Positions 1 through 5,803 of a DNA stretch of 6,361 nucleotides are shown here, piece after piece. How positions within the stretch are numbered: the stretch's first letter is position 1; the number at the start of each line of letters is the position of its first letter. Origin of the DNA: Acidobacteriota bacterium (GTDB taxonomy: Bacteria; Acidobacteriota; Terriglobia; Acidiferrales; UBA7541); the NCBI GenBank assembly GCA_003131705.1, contig PKUY01000070.1, positions 1,806 through 8,166 of the forward strand. The letters run 5' to 3'. The position numbers were made by a program, and so were the translations under genes. A model generated the notes under the pieces. That model ran no database searches. It had not been told where the DNA came from and worked only from the letters and a program-made list of their open reading frames with translations.

Positions 1-2
1 GG

Positions 3-209
3 TCGGACAAGTGGAGCATCGAGTGCAACAGTCCGAATAATCTCGCGCGTCAGGGCTGGAAGTCCACCAGCCTGAAACCCGGCGACAAGGCCACAATTAT
101 CATCCACCCTCTCAGGAGCGGAGAAAAAGGCGGCAGCTTTGTGTCGGTGACACTTCCCGACGGTTCGGTGCTTTCCGAACCCGCGTATCGCGGCCCTGCC
201 AAGTATTAG
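3..209 (+). CDS. DUF6152-family secreted protein, C-terminal part (5' end outside window)
   Basis: An open frame enters from the left edge and ends at the TAG at 207-209, giving the last 68 residues. It reads SDKWSIECNSPNNLARQGW, then a stretch with LKPGDKATIIIHPLRSGEKG and a terminal V-x-LPDGSVL segment. The order 'W.iE..sP..l.r.GW...sLkPGD...i..hPlr.G..gG....v.lpdG' is the typical C-terminal half of DUF6152 proteins. These are small exported proteins of unknown function, usually about 110-140 aa with a signal peptide and a His-rich N-terminus; that half lies outside the window. The gene converges on the exported-protein gene that starts its stop codon at 243, a pairing that fits a shared envelope role. 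The family call is made from memory of the motif pattern. The function is unknown. Confidence 0.75.
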   Translation, partial: SDKWSIECNSPNNLARQGWKSTSLKPGDKATIIIHPLRSGEKGGSFVSVTLPDGSVLSEPAYRGPAKY

Positions 210-227
210 TTCGCTCCGTGCGAGCAG

Positions 228-241
228 GGGATCCTGATCCC
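228..241. terminator. Short hairpin between convergent genes
   Basis: GGGATCCTGATCCC is a 6-bp perfect inverted repeat with a 2-nt centre (in practice a 5-bp stem with a 4-nt loop). It sits in the 31-nt gap between the DUF6152 stop and the stop of the minus-strand gene, touching the latter. No T-run follows on either strand, so it is at best a weak bidirectional terminator or an mRNA 3'-end structure. Confidence 0.25.
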
Positions 242-1068
242 TAGTAGTGAGTGCTTAGAAGATGCTGATTGAGGTCGGGCGTGCACTCGACCTCGGTAAT
301 ATCGGTGTCATCCACTCGGGCCCAGCGTTTCGTGCTGGTCCATTCCCCTTCCCAGTTTTTCGGATCGGTCATCGTGTATTTGATTTCCAGCGTCTTCCCG
401 CCGTTGATCATGCGAATGCGCTCGACCATATGAAACTCATCGCTTACCGGAAGGCCGCCATCGATCCAGTGGTGATCGGTCACCATGCTGTTCGTATCGA
501 CCACCAGCGTATCGCCTTCCCAATGTCCGATTGAATCGCCGTTGAAGGAGCGCACCACAATATCGGGATCTGTATGTTTTCGGTCGTCCAGATAAATCAG
601 GCGCAGCCCATTTTCGAATCCGCTGACCATGTAGATCACCGTCGGAAGCTGGATCATCGCGATCGGCCAGACGCGCGTCATGATCATCGGCATGCCCGCG
701 GGATAGCAATGGCCGATGTCGTCGCGGTAGGGCTTGTTGTCTTTTGCCGCTTGCAGCCCCGCATCGCGCGCGGCCTGCGCCTCAGGCTTGAATTTTGGGT
801 AAGGCGGCCCGAACATGAACGAACTGAAGCCGGCGCTTAAATCGACCGTCCAGGTGCCAGTGAGATTGAAGGGCGGTTTCGGACGCGGCTTCGCCAGGTT
901 GTCGGGCGCAAGCGCGCCTTCCGGAAAATCCGGAGGGGCTGCTTTTGGCTGCGCCCCCTGGGTCGCGGGTTGCGCCGACTGCTGCTGCGCCTGCGCGCCC
1001 GGCGCGACCACACCCAGAATCAAACCCAACACCGTGCTCGCCGCCAAAAGTTTCTTGGATTCGCTCAT
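241..1068 (-). CDS. Exported protein of unknown function with GDSIGHWEGDTLVVDT motif
   Basis: This is a 275-aa protein with a clear signal peptide: lysines at 5-6, a hydrophobic core LLAASTVLGLILGVVAPG, and a likely cleavage site after AQA-27. A Gln/Pro/Ala-rich linker (about 28-67) follows, then a domain opening with NLTGTW. C121 in GHCYPAGMP and C262 near the end could form a disulfide. The block at 177-192, GDSIGHWEGDTLVVDT, and the later ERIRM and DP elements belong to a large uncharacterised family common in Acidobacteriota and environmental Proteobacteria, often near DUF6152 genes. It is probably periplasmic or extracellular; no catalytic role is known to me. I chose the start at 1068 because AAAGGGG lies 5 nt upstream of it; an in-frame ATG at 1083 would add five residues but has only a poor ribosome-binding site. 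It is transcribed away from the membrane-protein run, across a divergent promoter region. Confidence 0.85.
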   Translation of the reverse strand: MSESKKLLAASTVLGLILGVVAPGAQAQQQSAQPATQGAQPKAAPPDFPEGALAPDNLAKPRPKPPFNLTGTWTVDLSAGFSSFMFGPPYPKFKPEAQAARDAGLQAAKDNKPYRDDIGHCYPAGMPMIMTRVWPIAMIQLPTVIYMVSGFENGLRLIYLDDRKHTDPDIVVRSFNGDSIGHWEGDTLVVDTNSMVTDHHWIDGGLPVSDEFHMVERIRMINGGKTLEIKYTMTDPKNWEGEWTSTKRWARVDDTDITEVECTPDLNQHLLSTHY

Positions 1069-1073
1069 CTCCG

Positions 1074-1080
1074 CCCCTTT
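1074..1080 (-). promoter_or_regulatory. Ribosome-binding site deciding the start at 1068
   Basis: On the minus strand AAAGGGG lies 5 nt before the ATG at 1068-1066. This favours that start over the ATG at 1083, which itself overlaps this purine stretch. Confidence 0.5.
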
Positions 1081-1149
1081 CATCTGCCGCGCCGGAATCG
1101 GCTGCGACAGACCCCTTTACAACACCCTTAAAGAACGCCTGACGTGTGC

Positions 1150-1178
1150 ACTTTACGAATCTTTCCGCCCGGCGTCAA
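1150..1178 (-). promoter_or_regulatory. Candidate sigma70-type promoter for the exported-protein gene
   Basis: On the minus strand TTGACG (1178-1173, 5 of 6 match to TTGACA) is followed after 17 nt by TAAAGT (1155-1150, 4 of 6 match to TATAAT). A transcript would start near 1143, leaving a leader of about 75 nt before the start at 1068. Found by eye; the sigma-factor preference of the host is unknown. Confidence 0.35.
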
Positions 1179-1226
1179 CGCCCGTTGATTCCGAAACCGT
1201 CATTTGCGATCAGGCGTTCAATCTAT

Positions 1227-1256
1227 TCGACAGAAAGGAGAGCGGCGGAGTATTAT
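1227..1256 (+). promoter_or_regulatory. Candidate promoter for the DUF6644-oxidoreductase run
   Basis: TCGACA (1227-1232, 5 of 6 match to TTGACA) is followed after 18 nt by TATTAT (1251-1256, 5 of 6 match to TATAAT). A start near 1263 would give a leader of about 115 nt before the ATG at 1378. The GC-rich flank with GTATTAT resembles the element near 4803-4822. Found by eye only. Confidence 0.35.
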
Positions 1257-1377
1257 GCGCGTCGCGCCGGCCTTGGGTGATTGTCACAATTTCGTTAGAG
1301 GGCATTTTCCAGGATTCGCGCAAGTGCTAAGCTGCGTTTCTGTGACCCAGTCAGTTTGAAAGATCGGGAACCGAACG

Positions 1378-1857
1378 ATGATTCAAGCACTCTGCGATTG
1401 GCTATCGAACACGCACGTGAGTCTGGCGATCCAGAGCGCGCTCTGGGTCGTTCCCGCCGTGCAGACCGTTCATATACTCTGCGTCTCGCTGGTAATGTAC
1501 TCGGTCGCGATGCTCGATCTGCGACTCATGGGGTTCGTAAGCCGGCGCCAGCCAATTGCGCGCATGGTGGGTCGCTTGCTCCCTTGGGTCTGGTATTCGC
1601 TCATCGTCCTTGCCGCCACGGGCGTCATCTTGATCGTCGGAGAACCAACACGCGAGCTTCCCAATGCGGCTTTTCAGGCGAAGATGGCGATGCTCGGGAC
1701 GGTAATCTTGATCACGGTGGTGATCCAACAGCAAAGCAAGAAGAACGCAACCTACTGGGAGACTCGTCACGTCGGCGCCAAATTGATCGGACTAGTTTCG
1801 CTTCTGCTCTGGGTTGGTATCGTCACCGCGGGCCGGTGGATTGCCTACATCTAAGAA
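1378..1857 (+). CDS. DUF6644-type four-helix membrane protein, first copy
   Basis: This is a 158-aa integral membrane protein. Likely helices lie at about residues 22-44, 67-87, 101-118 and 134-152. It carries the family pattern: W23-x-x-P26, then QTVH (H32) inside helix 1, LDLRL at 46-50, LPW-x-W at 68-72, a small-residue/Gly helix 2, and F99-x-x-KM. The second copy downstream has the same landmarks in the same order, so the two are paralogues. H32, in the first helix of both copies, is a candidate metal or heme ligand, which is inference only. The ATG at 1378 is preceded by a weak GGGAA about 7 nt upstream. It lies first in a + strand run with the second copy, an FAD oxidoreductase and a 68-aa protein. 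DUF6644 proteins often lie near DUF6152 genes, as here. The biochemical role is unknown. This copy is the more diverged one: the Tyr-Tyr stretch before the F-x-x-KM element is absent. Confidence 0.75.
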
Positions 1858-1950
1858 ATGCACGAGGCTTGGTTCTCGATCTGAAGGTCCGTCTTACCAC
1901 ATGTTCAAATCCATCGCGCGAATAGCGATTGCTTGGGGAATCTGAGATCC

Positions 1951-2442
1951 ATGTCGATCCAACACTTCTGCGCGTGGCTCGAGAGCACTCACCTCGCAAC
2001 CTCGATTCGAGTCTCGACCTGGTTGTTTCCCACCATCGAAACAATCCATGTTCTCGCGATCGTGCTGGTGGTGGGATCCATCGCAAGATTCGACCTTCGT
2101 CTCCTGAATCTCGCATACCGCGATCGCAAGGTGAGCGAGGTTTACGAAGAAGTCGTGCCCTGGACTTGGGTCTGTTTCTCTTTCGCTGCGATTGCGGGTG
2201 CCCTGCTCTTCAGTTCTCACGCCACCACCTACTACCACAACGTTCCTTTTCGAATGAAGATGCTGCTGTTGCTGCTCAGCGGCGCAAACACAGCAACCTT
2301 TCAACGTTGGACCTATCCCACCGTCGCGCGTTGGGATTTCGAAGCACGCATACCGTCGGCTGCAAAGCTCGCCGGCGGGTTGTCTCTGGTCCTTTGGATT
2401 TTTATCGTGGCTTTCGGCCGATGGATCGGCTTCACTACGTAG
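1951..2442 (+). CDS. DUF6644-type four-helix membrane protein, second copy
   Basis: This is a 163-aa membrane protein close to the family consensus. It has W24-L-F-P27, ETIH (H33) in helix 1, FDLRLL at 47-52, VPWTW at 69-73, TTYYHN at 92-97 and F100-RMKMLLLLLSG. Helices are predicted at about 22-45, 72-89, 102-116 and 137-156. The protein ends in a short GRW-IGF tail, similar to the GRW tail of the upstream copy. I chose the ATG at 1951, where the family-like N-terminus (MSIQHFCAWLES) begins and aligns with the upstream copy's MIQALCDWLSN. A TTG at 1933 would add six unconserved residues, and the GGGGA there (1935-1939) serves better as the ribosome-binding site. The gap to the previous gene is 93 nt with no convincing promoter, so co-transcription is likely. 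Two non-identical copies side by side could assemble as a heteromer. Confidence 0.8.
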   Translation: MSIQHFCAWLESTHLATSIRVSTWLFPTIETIHVLAIVLVVGSIARFDLRLLNLAYRDRKVSEVYEEVVPWTWVCFSFAAIAGALLFSSHATTYYHNVPFRMKMLLLLLSGANTATFQRWTYPTVARWDFEARIPSAAKLAGGLSLVLWIFIVAFGRWIGFTT

Positions 2443-2481
2443 TTCAGCGAAGGTCGAGCGAGGGCCCGGCGAAAGCCCCGC

Positions 2482-2485
2482 GGAG
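2482..2485 (+). promoter_or_regulatory. Ribosome-binding site deciding the oxidoreductase start
   Basis: GGAG at 2482-2485 lies 8 nt before the ATG at 2494 but only 2 nt before the in-frame ATG at 2488. The spacing favours 2494. Confidence 0.55.
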
Positions 2486-2493
2486 AAATGATC

Positions 2494-4077
2494 ATGCCTA
2501 CGACTCATGACATCGTCGCAATCGGGGCCGGCCACAACGGGCTGGTCGCCGCCGCCTATCTCGCGGCGGCGGGCAAAAATGTTCTCGTGCTCGAACGCAA
2601 TCCATGGTCCGGAGGTGGCGTCGTCACCGCGGAACTAACCGGCCCAGGCTACCTGCACGACCGCTTCAGCACCGGCCACATCTTCATCCAGGCGAATCCA
2701 CTAATCAAAAACGACGAGCTCAAGCTGCTTTCGCGGTACGGATTGAAGTACATCTATCCCGACGTTCCTTTTCTGTGCGTTTTTGAGGACGGCTCATCGA
2801 TCGCCTTGCACCGCGATCGCAGCAAAACCTACCAGAGCATTGCCGCGTTTTCGGAAAAGGACGCCGATGCGTTTCTGAAATTTGCGGAAGCCTCCGTGCA
2901 CTATCTTCCGATGCTGTCCGCTTCCCTTTACACTCCGCCGATCCCGCTGGGCGCCACATTCGCCATGCTCGATCAAAGCGCGGAAGGCCGCGAGCTGTTC
3001 GCCATCATGCAGAAGAGCCCGTACGACATCATTCTTGAGAATTTCGAAAATGAAAAAGTCCGCCTGTTCTTTATGCGCATGGTTTCCGAAAATCTTACCG
3101 GCCCCGAGGAAAAGGGCACGGGTATTGGTATTTTTGTGTTCCTCGGGTTCATGGAGCAGTACGGCATCGGCGTGGCAGTCGGCGGCAGCGGCTCGCTAAC
3201 GGCCGCGCTGATTCGCTGCATCGAAGCCCACGGCGGAAAAGTTCTGAACAACACTTCGGTGGAGACGGTCCTGGTGAACAACAGCCGCGCCACCGGAGTT
3301 CGAACATCCGATGGCGCCGAGTACGCCGCGAAAGACGCCGTGATCGGCTCGATCCATCCGCATCTGCTCTCGCGTTTCGTTCCTGGCCTCGACGCGAAAA
3401 TAGCCCGCGCGGCGGACCGCGTCGAGCTTTCCGCGAATTCCTGCTTCACCGTGCACGCCGCGTTGAACGCGCCGCTGAAATTCAAAGCCGGCCCGCACGC
3501 GAATCAAGCCTATTTCACGGAGTTGATGCCCGCCAGCATGACGGTCCTGCGGCAGTTCTTCGATGCGCTGCGCTACGGTCGCATGCCGGACACGTCGCTC
3601 CTCGGCCTCGTCTCGCCATCGACGTTCGACGCCACGCGCTGCCCTCCCGGAAAAGCAACTCTACACGTATGGGACTACGTCCCGTACTCGCACCCCGATG
3701 GCGGCCCCGAATACTGGGACAAAACCAAAGATCCCTTTGCCAACACGATGCTCTCGAGGATGGAGCCATTTTTTGAGAACATCACGCCGGAGAACATCAT
3801 CGCTTACGTCGCAGATAGCCCGCTGGATATCGAGCGCGCCTCCGCAAGCTTTCAGAAAGGCGACGTCCACGGCGCCGCGCCGTATCTTTATCAGTCGGGT
3901 TCTCACCGCCCGACTCCCGATCTCGGCCAGAACACCGTGCCGGGTATCGAGAGGCTCTATCTGGTGGGACCTTTCCAGCATCCGGGCGGAGGGGTCTTTG
4001 GCGCGGGGCGCGCCACCGCTATGAAAATGTGTGAAGACCTCAAATTGAATTTCGACAAGATTGGGCAACAGCGATGA
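2494..4077 (+). CDS. FAD-dependent oxidoreductase, phytoene dehydrogenase/PYROXD2-like (COG1233)
   Basis: This 527-aa flavoprotein is of normal length for the family. The N-terminal Rossmann motif is IGAGHNG (G11-x-G13-x-x-G16), with E34 of VLVLERN at the end of strand 2 to bind the FAD ribose. A second conserved block, about 40-60, holds GGGVVTAELTGPGYLHDRFS. Near the C-terminus, from about residue 488, LYLVGPFQHPGGGVFGAGR is the second FAD-contact motif. The middle contains GVAVGGSGSLTAALIRCIEAHGG, the usual glycine-rich element of CrtI/PYROXD2-like enzymes. Members desaturate, saturate or isomerise hydrophobic substrates; the substrate here cannot be told, and no carotenoid genes are nearby. 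It starts 51 nt after the second DUF6644 gene and its stop overlaps the start of the 68-aa gene. There is no signal peptide, so it is cytoplasmic or peripheral to the membrane. The family is certain; the reaction is not. Confidence 0.9.
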   Translation: MPTTHDIVAIGAGHNGLVAAAYLAAAGKNVLVLERNPWSGGGVVTAELTGPGYLHDRFSTGHIFIQANPLIKNDELKLLSRYGLKYIYPDVPFLCVFEDGSSIALHRDRSKTYQSIAAFSEKDADAFLKFAEASVHYLPMLSASLYTPPIPLGATFAMLDQSAEGRELFAIMQKSPYDIILENFENEKVRLFFMRMVSENLTGPEEKGTGIGIFVFLGFMEQYGIGVAVGGSGSLTAALIRCIEAHGGKVLNNTSVETVLVNNSRATGVRTSDGAEYAAKDAVIGSIHPHLLSRFVPGLDAKIARAADRVELSANSCFTVHAALNAPLKFKAGPHANQAYFTELMPASMTVLRQFFDALRYGRMPDTSLLGLVSPSTFDATRCPPGKATLHVWDYVPYSHPDGGPEYWDKTKDPFANTMLSRMEPFFENITPENIIAYVADSPLDIERASASFQKGDVHGAAPYLYQSGSHRPTPDLGQNTVPGIERLYLVGPFQHPGGGVFGAGRATAMKMCEDLKLNFDKIGQQR

Positions 4078-4280
4078 TGAAAATCTTCGGGCAGGACAAC
4101 AGCGAGCTGATGCAGATTACTTCGCTGGAGCGAGAGGGCTCCAAGCTCCTTCTGAAAGGAAAAGTTTTCGGCTCGATGCCGATGACCGCGAAGCTGACCC
4201 CTCAAGAGGGGCGCAACGCCCTCAAGCTTTTAGATTTCAAGACGATGGTCTTCCTTCTGACGTTTCTGTTCCGAAAATAA
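4074..4280 (+). CDS. Small conserved-looking protein translationally coupled to the oxidoreductase
   Basis: This 68-aa protein starts at an ATG overlapping the oxidoreductase TGA (ATGA, 4074-4077). A second ATG directly follows at 4077, and the protein may start there. It reads MKIFGQDNSELMQI, then a short beta-rich stretch with LLLKGKVFGSMPMTAKL, an Ala/Leu helix (EGRNALKLLDF), and a hydrophobic end, MVFLLTFLFRK. The end is too short for an ordinary transmembrane helix but could be an amphipathic membrane-contact tail. From memory, similar short proteins accompany COG1233 oxidoreductases in other bacteria, which suggests a partner or chaperone-like subunit; I cannot verify that here. The coupling argues for fixed stoichiometry with the enzyme. 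No known domain is recognised. Confidence 0.75.
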   Translation: MMKIFGQDNSELMQITSLEREGSKLLLKGKVFGSMPMTAKLTPQEGRNALKLLDFKTMVFLLTFLFRK

Positions 4281-4294
4281 CTCGGCCACCAAAC

Positions 4295-4323
4295 TCGCCA
4301 CACGCGCCAGGAGGCGACTTTTC
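4295..4323 (+). terminator. Weak terminator-like hairpin between convergent genes
   Basis: TCGCC (4295-4299) can pair with GGCGA (4313-4317), or CGCC (4305-4308) with GGCG (4313-4316). The sequence ACTTTTCT follows. The stems are short and compete, so this is only a plausible end for the + strand run. Confidence 0.3.
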
Positions 4324-4727
4324 TAAACCAGAGTACTTACGTAGTAGCTGTCCATGTATTCCCGCAGTGAAAAAACTTGGTGGTCCTTGATCTCGATCAC
4401 AAACGCATAGGAATTCTTGTATTCCTTGCCGTTTTTCAGGCGTCCCAATCCCCGCGTTTCGGCCGCGACCAACGGCCCCTGGCAAATCATGCGGTCGATT
4501 TTCACTTTCGGGTCGCCATCTTCGAAAAGGCCCCGCACCGGACCGAGAAACTCGTCAATGATCACGTCGCGGCCTTTCTTTTCGCCGGCGCCCGGAATTC
4601 CCTTCGCCATTACGGTCCACGTCGCCTGCTGGTGCAACAGCGGCCGGAGGCGTTCGAGATTTCCGGTACTCAACGTTTCGAAAAACGCCCTCACTAGCGA
4701 CTCATTTCGACTCTCTACCTCGGACAT
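4323..4727 (-). CDS. Nuclear transport factor 2 / SnoaL-like fold protein
   Basis: This 134-aa protein has the standard NTF2-like order. An N-terminal helix, ESRNESLVRAFFETLSTGNLERLRPLL, leads into HQQATWTVM, a loop with a helix (GRDVIIDEFLGPVRGLF), and then beta strands ending in the element about 98-128, with KNGKEYKNSYAFVIEIKDHQVFSLREYMD. The 'Y..F.i.dg+i...rEY.D' ending is the SnoaL/ketosteroid-isomerase-like signature. The fold serves as enzymes (isomerase, cyclase, dehydratase) or as ligand-binding proteins, so no reaction can be assigned. There is no signal peptide, so it is cytoplasmic. A strong GGAGGAGG at 4740-4733 sits 5 nt before the ATG. It converges with the oxidoreductase run and diverges from the lactonase-like gene. 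Confidence 0.88.
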   Translation of the reverse strand: MSEVESRNESLVRAFFETLSTGNLERLRPLLHQQATWTVMAKGIPGAGEKKGRDVIIDEFLGPVRGLFEDGDPKVKIDRMICQGPLVAAETRGLGRLKNGKEYKNSYAFVIEIKDHQVFSLREYMDSYYVSTLV

Positions 4728-4802
4728 TCAATCCTCCTCCAGATTCCCAATCGTCGCCCAATCTGGCCGGCGCGCGCTCGCAAAAGAGCCTTGTGTATCG
4801 AC

Positions 4803-4822
4803 CGCGGCGTATTATACCCGCG
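4803..4822. promoter_or_regulatory. Possible operator: inverted repeat around the minus-strand -10 box
   Basis: CGCGG (4803-4807) and CCGCG (4818-4822) form a perfect 5-bp inverted repeat enclosing 10 nt with TATTATA, which is the -10 box of the minus-strand promoter. A dimeric repressor binding here would block that promoter. The arms are short, so chance is possible in GC-rich DNA. Confidence 0.22.
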
Positions 4823-4839
4823 CTTCGTTGGAATGCCAG
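4811..4839 (-). promoter_or_regulatory. Candidate sigma70-type promoter for the NTF2-fold gene
   Basis: On the minus strand CTGGCA (4839-4834, 4 of 6 match to TTGACA) is followed after 17 nt by a perfect TATAAT (4816-4811). The transcript would start near 4804, about 77 nt before the ATG at 4727. This is the best promoter match in the window. Confidence 0.45.
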
Positions 4840-4868
4840 TCGCGGAAGCCTGCCGCAAATTTTCACGC

Positions 4869-4896
4869 TGGACGTATCCCGGCTTCTGAGTATCAT
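4869..4896 (+). promoter_or_regulatory. Candidate promoter for the lactonase-like gene
   Basis: TGGACG (4869-4874, 4 of 6 match to TTGACA) is followed after 16 nt by TATCAT (4891-4896, 5 of 6 match to TATAAT). A start near 4902 would give a short leader of about 23 nt holding the AAAGGAG ribosome-binding site at 4912-4918. Confidence 0.3.
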
Positions 4897-4924
4897 GGGG
4901 CCGCTCGACGCAAAGGAGCCTGTG

Positions 4925-5800
4925 ATGAACAATCGCAAAATGCTTTCGAAGGCGTTTGCCGGCCTGTTTGTAGCATTGCTCGCGCTCGTTGCGGCCGGTT
5001 CTTCGGCGACGAAGCAGCAAAAAACGAAAGCGCCCAAGTCGGTGCGGCTGTACGTCTTTGATTGTGGCGTGATACAAGGACTCGACCCGGGCCTATTCAG
5101 TTTCAAGAAAGAGGAACTTGCCGAAACCAGGCTTGCAGTTCCCTGCTACTTGATCGTTCATCCGAAGGGCACCCTGATGTGGGATGTCGGGGTAGTGCCG
5201 GACACGGCTTTTAAGGATGATGGCGCCGCTGTGACGCAGAGTTATTTCACCGCGACGAAAACGCTGAAGAGTCAGCTCGCCGAAATCGGATACGCTCCAT
5301 CCGACATCACCTACCTCGGCCTCTCACACTATCATGCCGATCACGTCGCTAACTCCAACGAGTTCGCGAGCTCGACTTGGCTGGTGCGAAAAGTGGAACG
5401 CGACGCGATGTTCGCGGACAAACCTCCAGCCCTCTCCGATCCGAAAAATTATAGCGAGCTCAAGAACAGCAAAACCATAGTCCTTACTACCGACGAGTAC
5501 GATGTGTTCGGCGACGGAAAGGTCATCATCAAATTCGCTCCCGGCCACACGCCAGGACATCAGGTGCTGATTCTAGACATGGCCAAAACCGGGAAAGTGA
5601 TGCTGGCCGGCGACCTTTACCACTATCCCGAGGAGCGCAAGATGAAACGCGCTCCCACAATCGAATTCGACAAAGAACAATCCCTTGCAAGCCGCGCGAT
5701 GATCGAGGCTTACGTAAGGAAAACGAACACGCAGTTGTGGATCGAGCACGACTTTGCGGCCAACGCCAAACTCAAAAAGTCTCCCCAATATTACGATTAG
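4925..5800 (+). CDS. Exported metallo-beta-lactamase-fold hydrolase, N-acyl homoserine lactonase family
   Basis: This 291-aa protein has an N-terminal signal peptide: RK at 4-5, the hydrophobic core AFAGLFVALLALVAAG, and a probable cleavage site near SSA-28. The mature part shows the full di-zinc set: H135-x-H137-x-D139-H140 in SHYHADH, H208 in APGHTPGH, D230 in LAGDLYHY, and H275 in WIEHDFAAN. The layout and the GHTPGHQ and FDKEQSLASR elements match the AttM/AiiA-like group, which hydrolyses the lactone ring of acyl-homoserine lactones. Activity on other lactones or esters is equally possible. Characterised AiiA-type enzymes are cytoplasmic; the export signal here suggests action in the periplasm or outside the cell. 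AAAGGAG at 4912-4918 sits 6 nt before the ATG at 4925, so a longer in-frame reading back to 4793 is rejected. It diverges from the NTF2-fold gene and converges, 3 nt apart, with the hydratase gene. Confidence 0.88.
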   Translation: MNNRKMLSKAFAGLFVALLALVAAGSSATKQQKTKAPKSVRLYVFDCGVIQGLDPGLFSFKKEELAETRLAVPCYLIVHPKGTLMWDVGVVPDTAFKDDGAAVTQSYFTATKTLKSQLAEIGYAPSDITYLGLSHYHADHVANSNEFASSTWLVRKVERDAMFADKPPALSDPKNYSELKNSKTIVLTTDEYDVFGDGKVIIKFAPGHTPGHQVLILDMAKTGKVMLAGDLYHYPEERKMKRAPTIEFDKEQSLASRAMIEAYVRKTNTQLWIEHDFAANAKLKKSPQYYD

Positions 5801-5803
5801 CGC

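Larger units (their letters stand above)
1069..1377. other. Divergent intergenic region, no gene seen
   Basis: These 309 nt separate the minus-strand exported-protein gene from the + strand membrane-protein run. Open frames crossing it on the + strand are extensions of antisense frames and show no recognisable protein. It holds one candidate promoter per direction (listed separately). I see no tRNA, riboswitch-like structure or repeat array. Confidence 0.6.

Noticed and set aside
815..1330. A 171-codon + strand open frame
   Set aside because: Its first 250 nt are antisense to the exported-protein gene, the remainder crosses the promoter region, and the translation has no recognisable family features.
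1858..1950. Possible internal promoter between the two DUF6644 genes
   Set aside because: No pair of -35/-10 like hexamers with suitable spacing was convincing.
1894..2535. A 213-codon minus-strand open frame
   Set aside because: It lies opposite the second DUF6644 gene, is rich in Arg, Ser, His and Gln as antisense readings of GC-rich genes often are, and matches no family.
2973..3485. A 170-codon minus-strand open frame inside the oxidoreductase gene
   Set aside because: It is fully antisense to a gene with clear FAD-binding motifs at both ends and has no family signature of its own.
4793..4924. Longer N-terminus for the lactonase-like protein (start at 4793)
   Set aside because: The added residues look unlike a protein start and would bury the signal peptide. 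AAAGGAG correctly spaced from the ATG at 4925 decides the start.
4417..5061. A 214-codon + strand open frame
   Set aside because: It overlaps the well-supported NTF2-fold gene on the other strand and the start of the lactonase-like gene in another frame; low-complexity Arg/Ser/Ala content.
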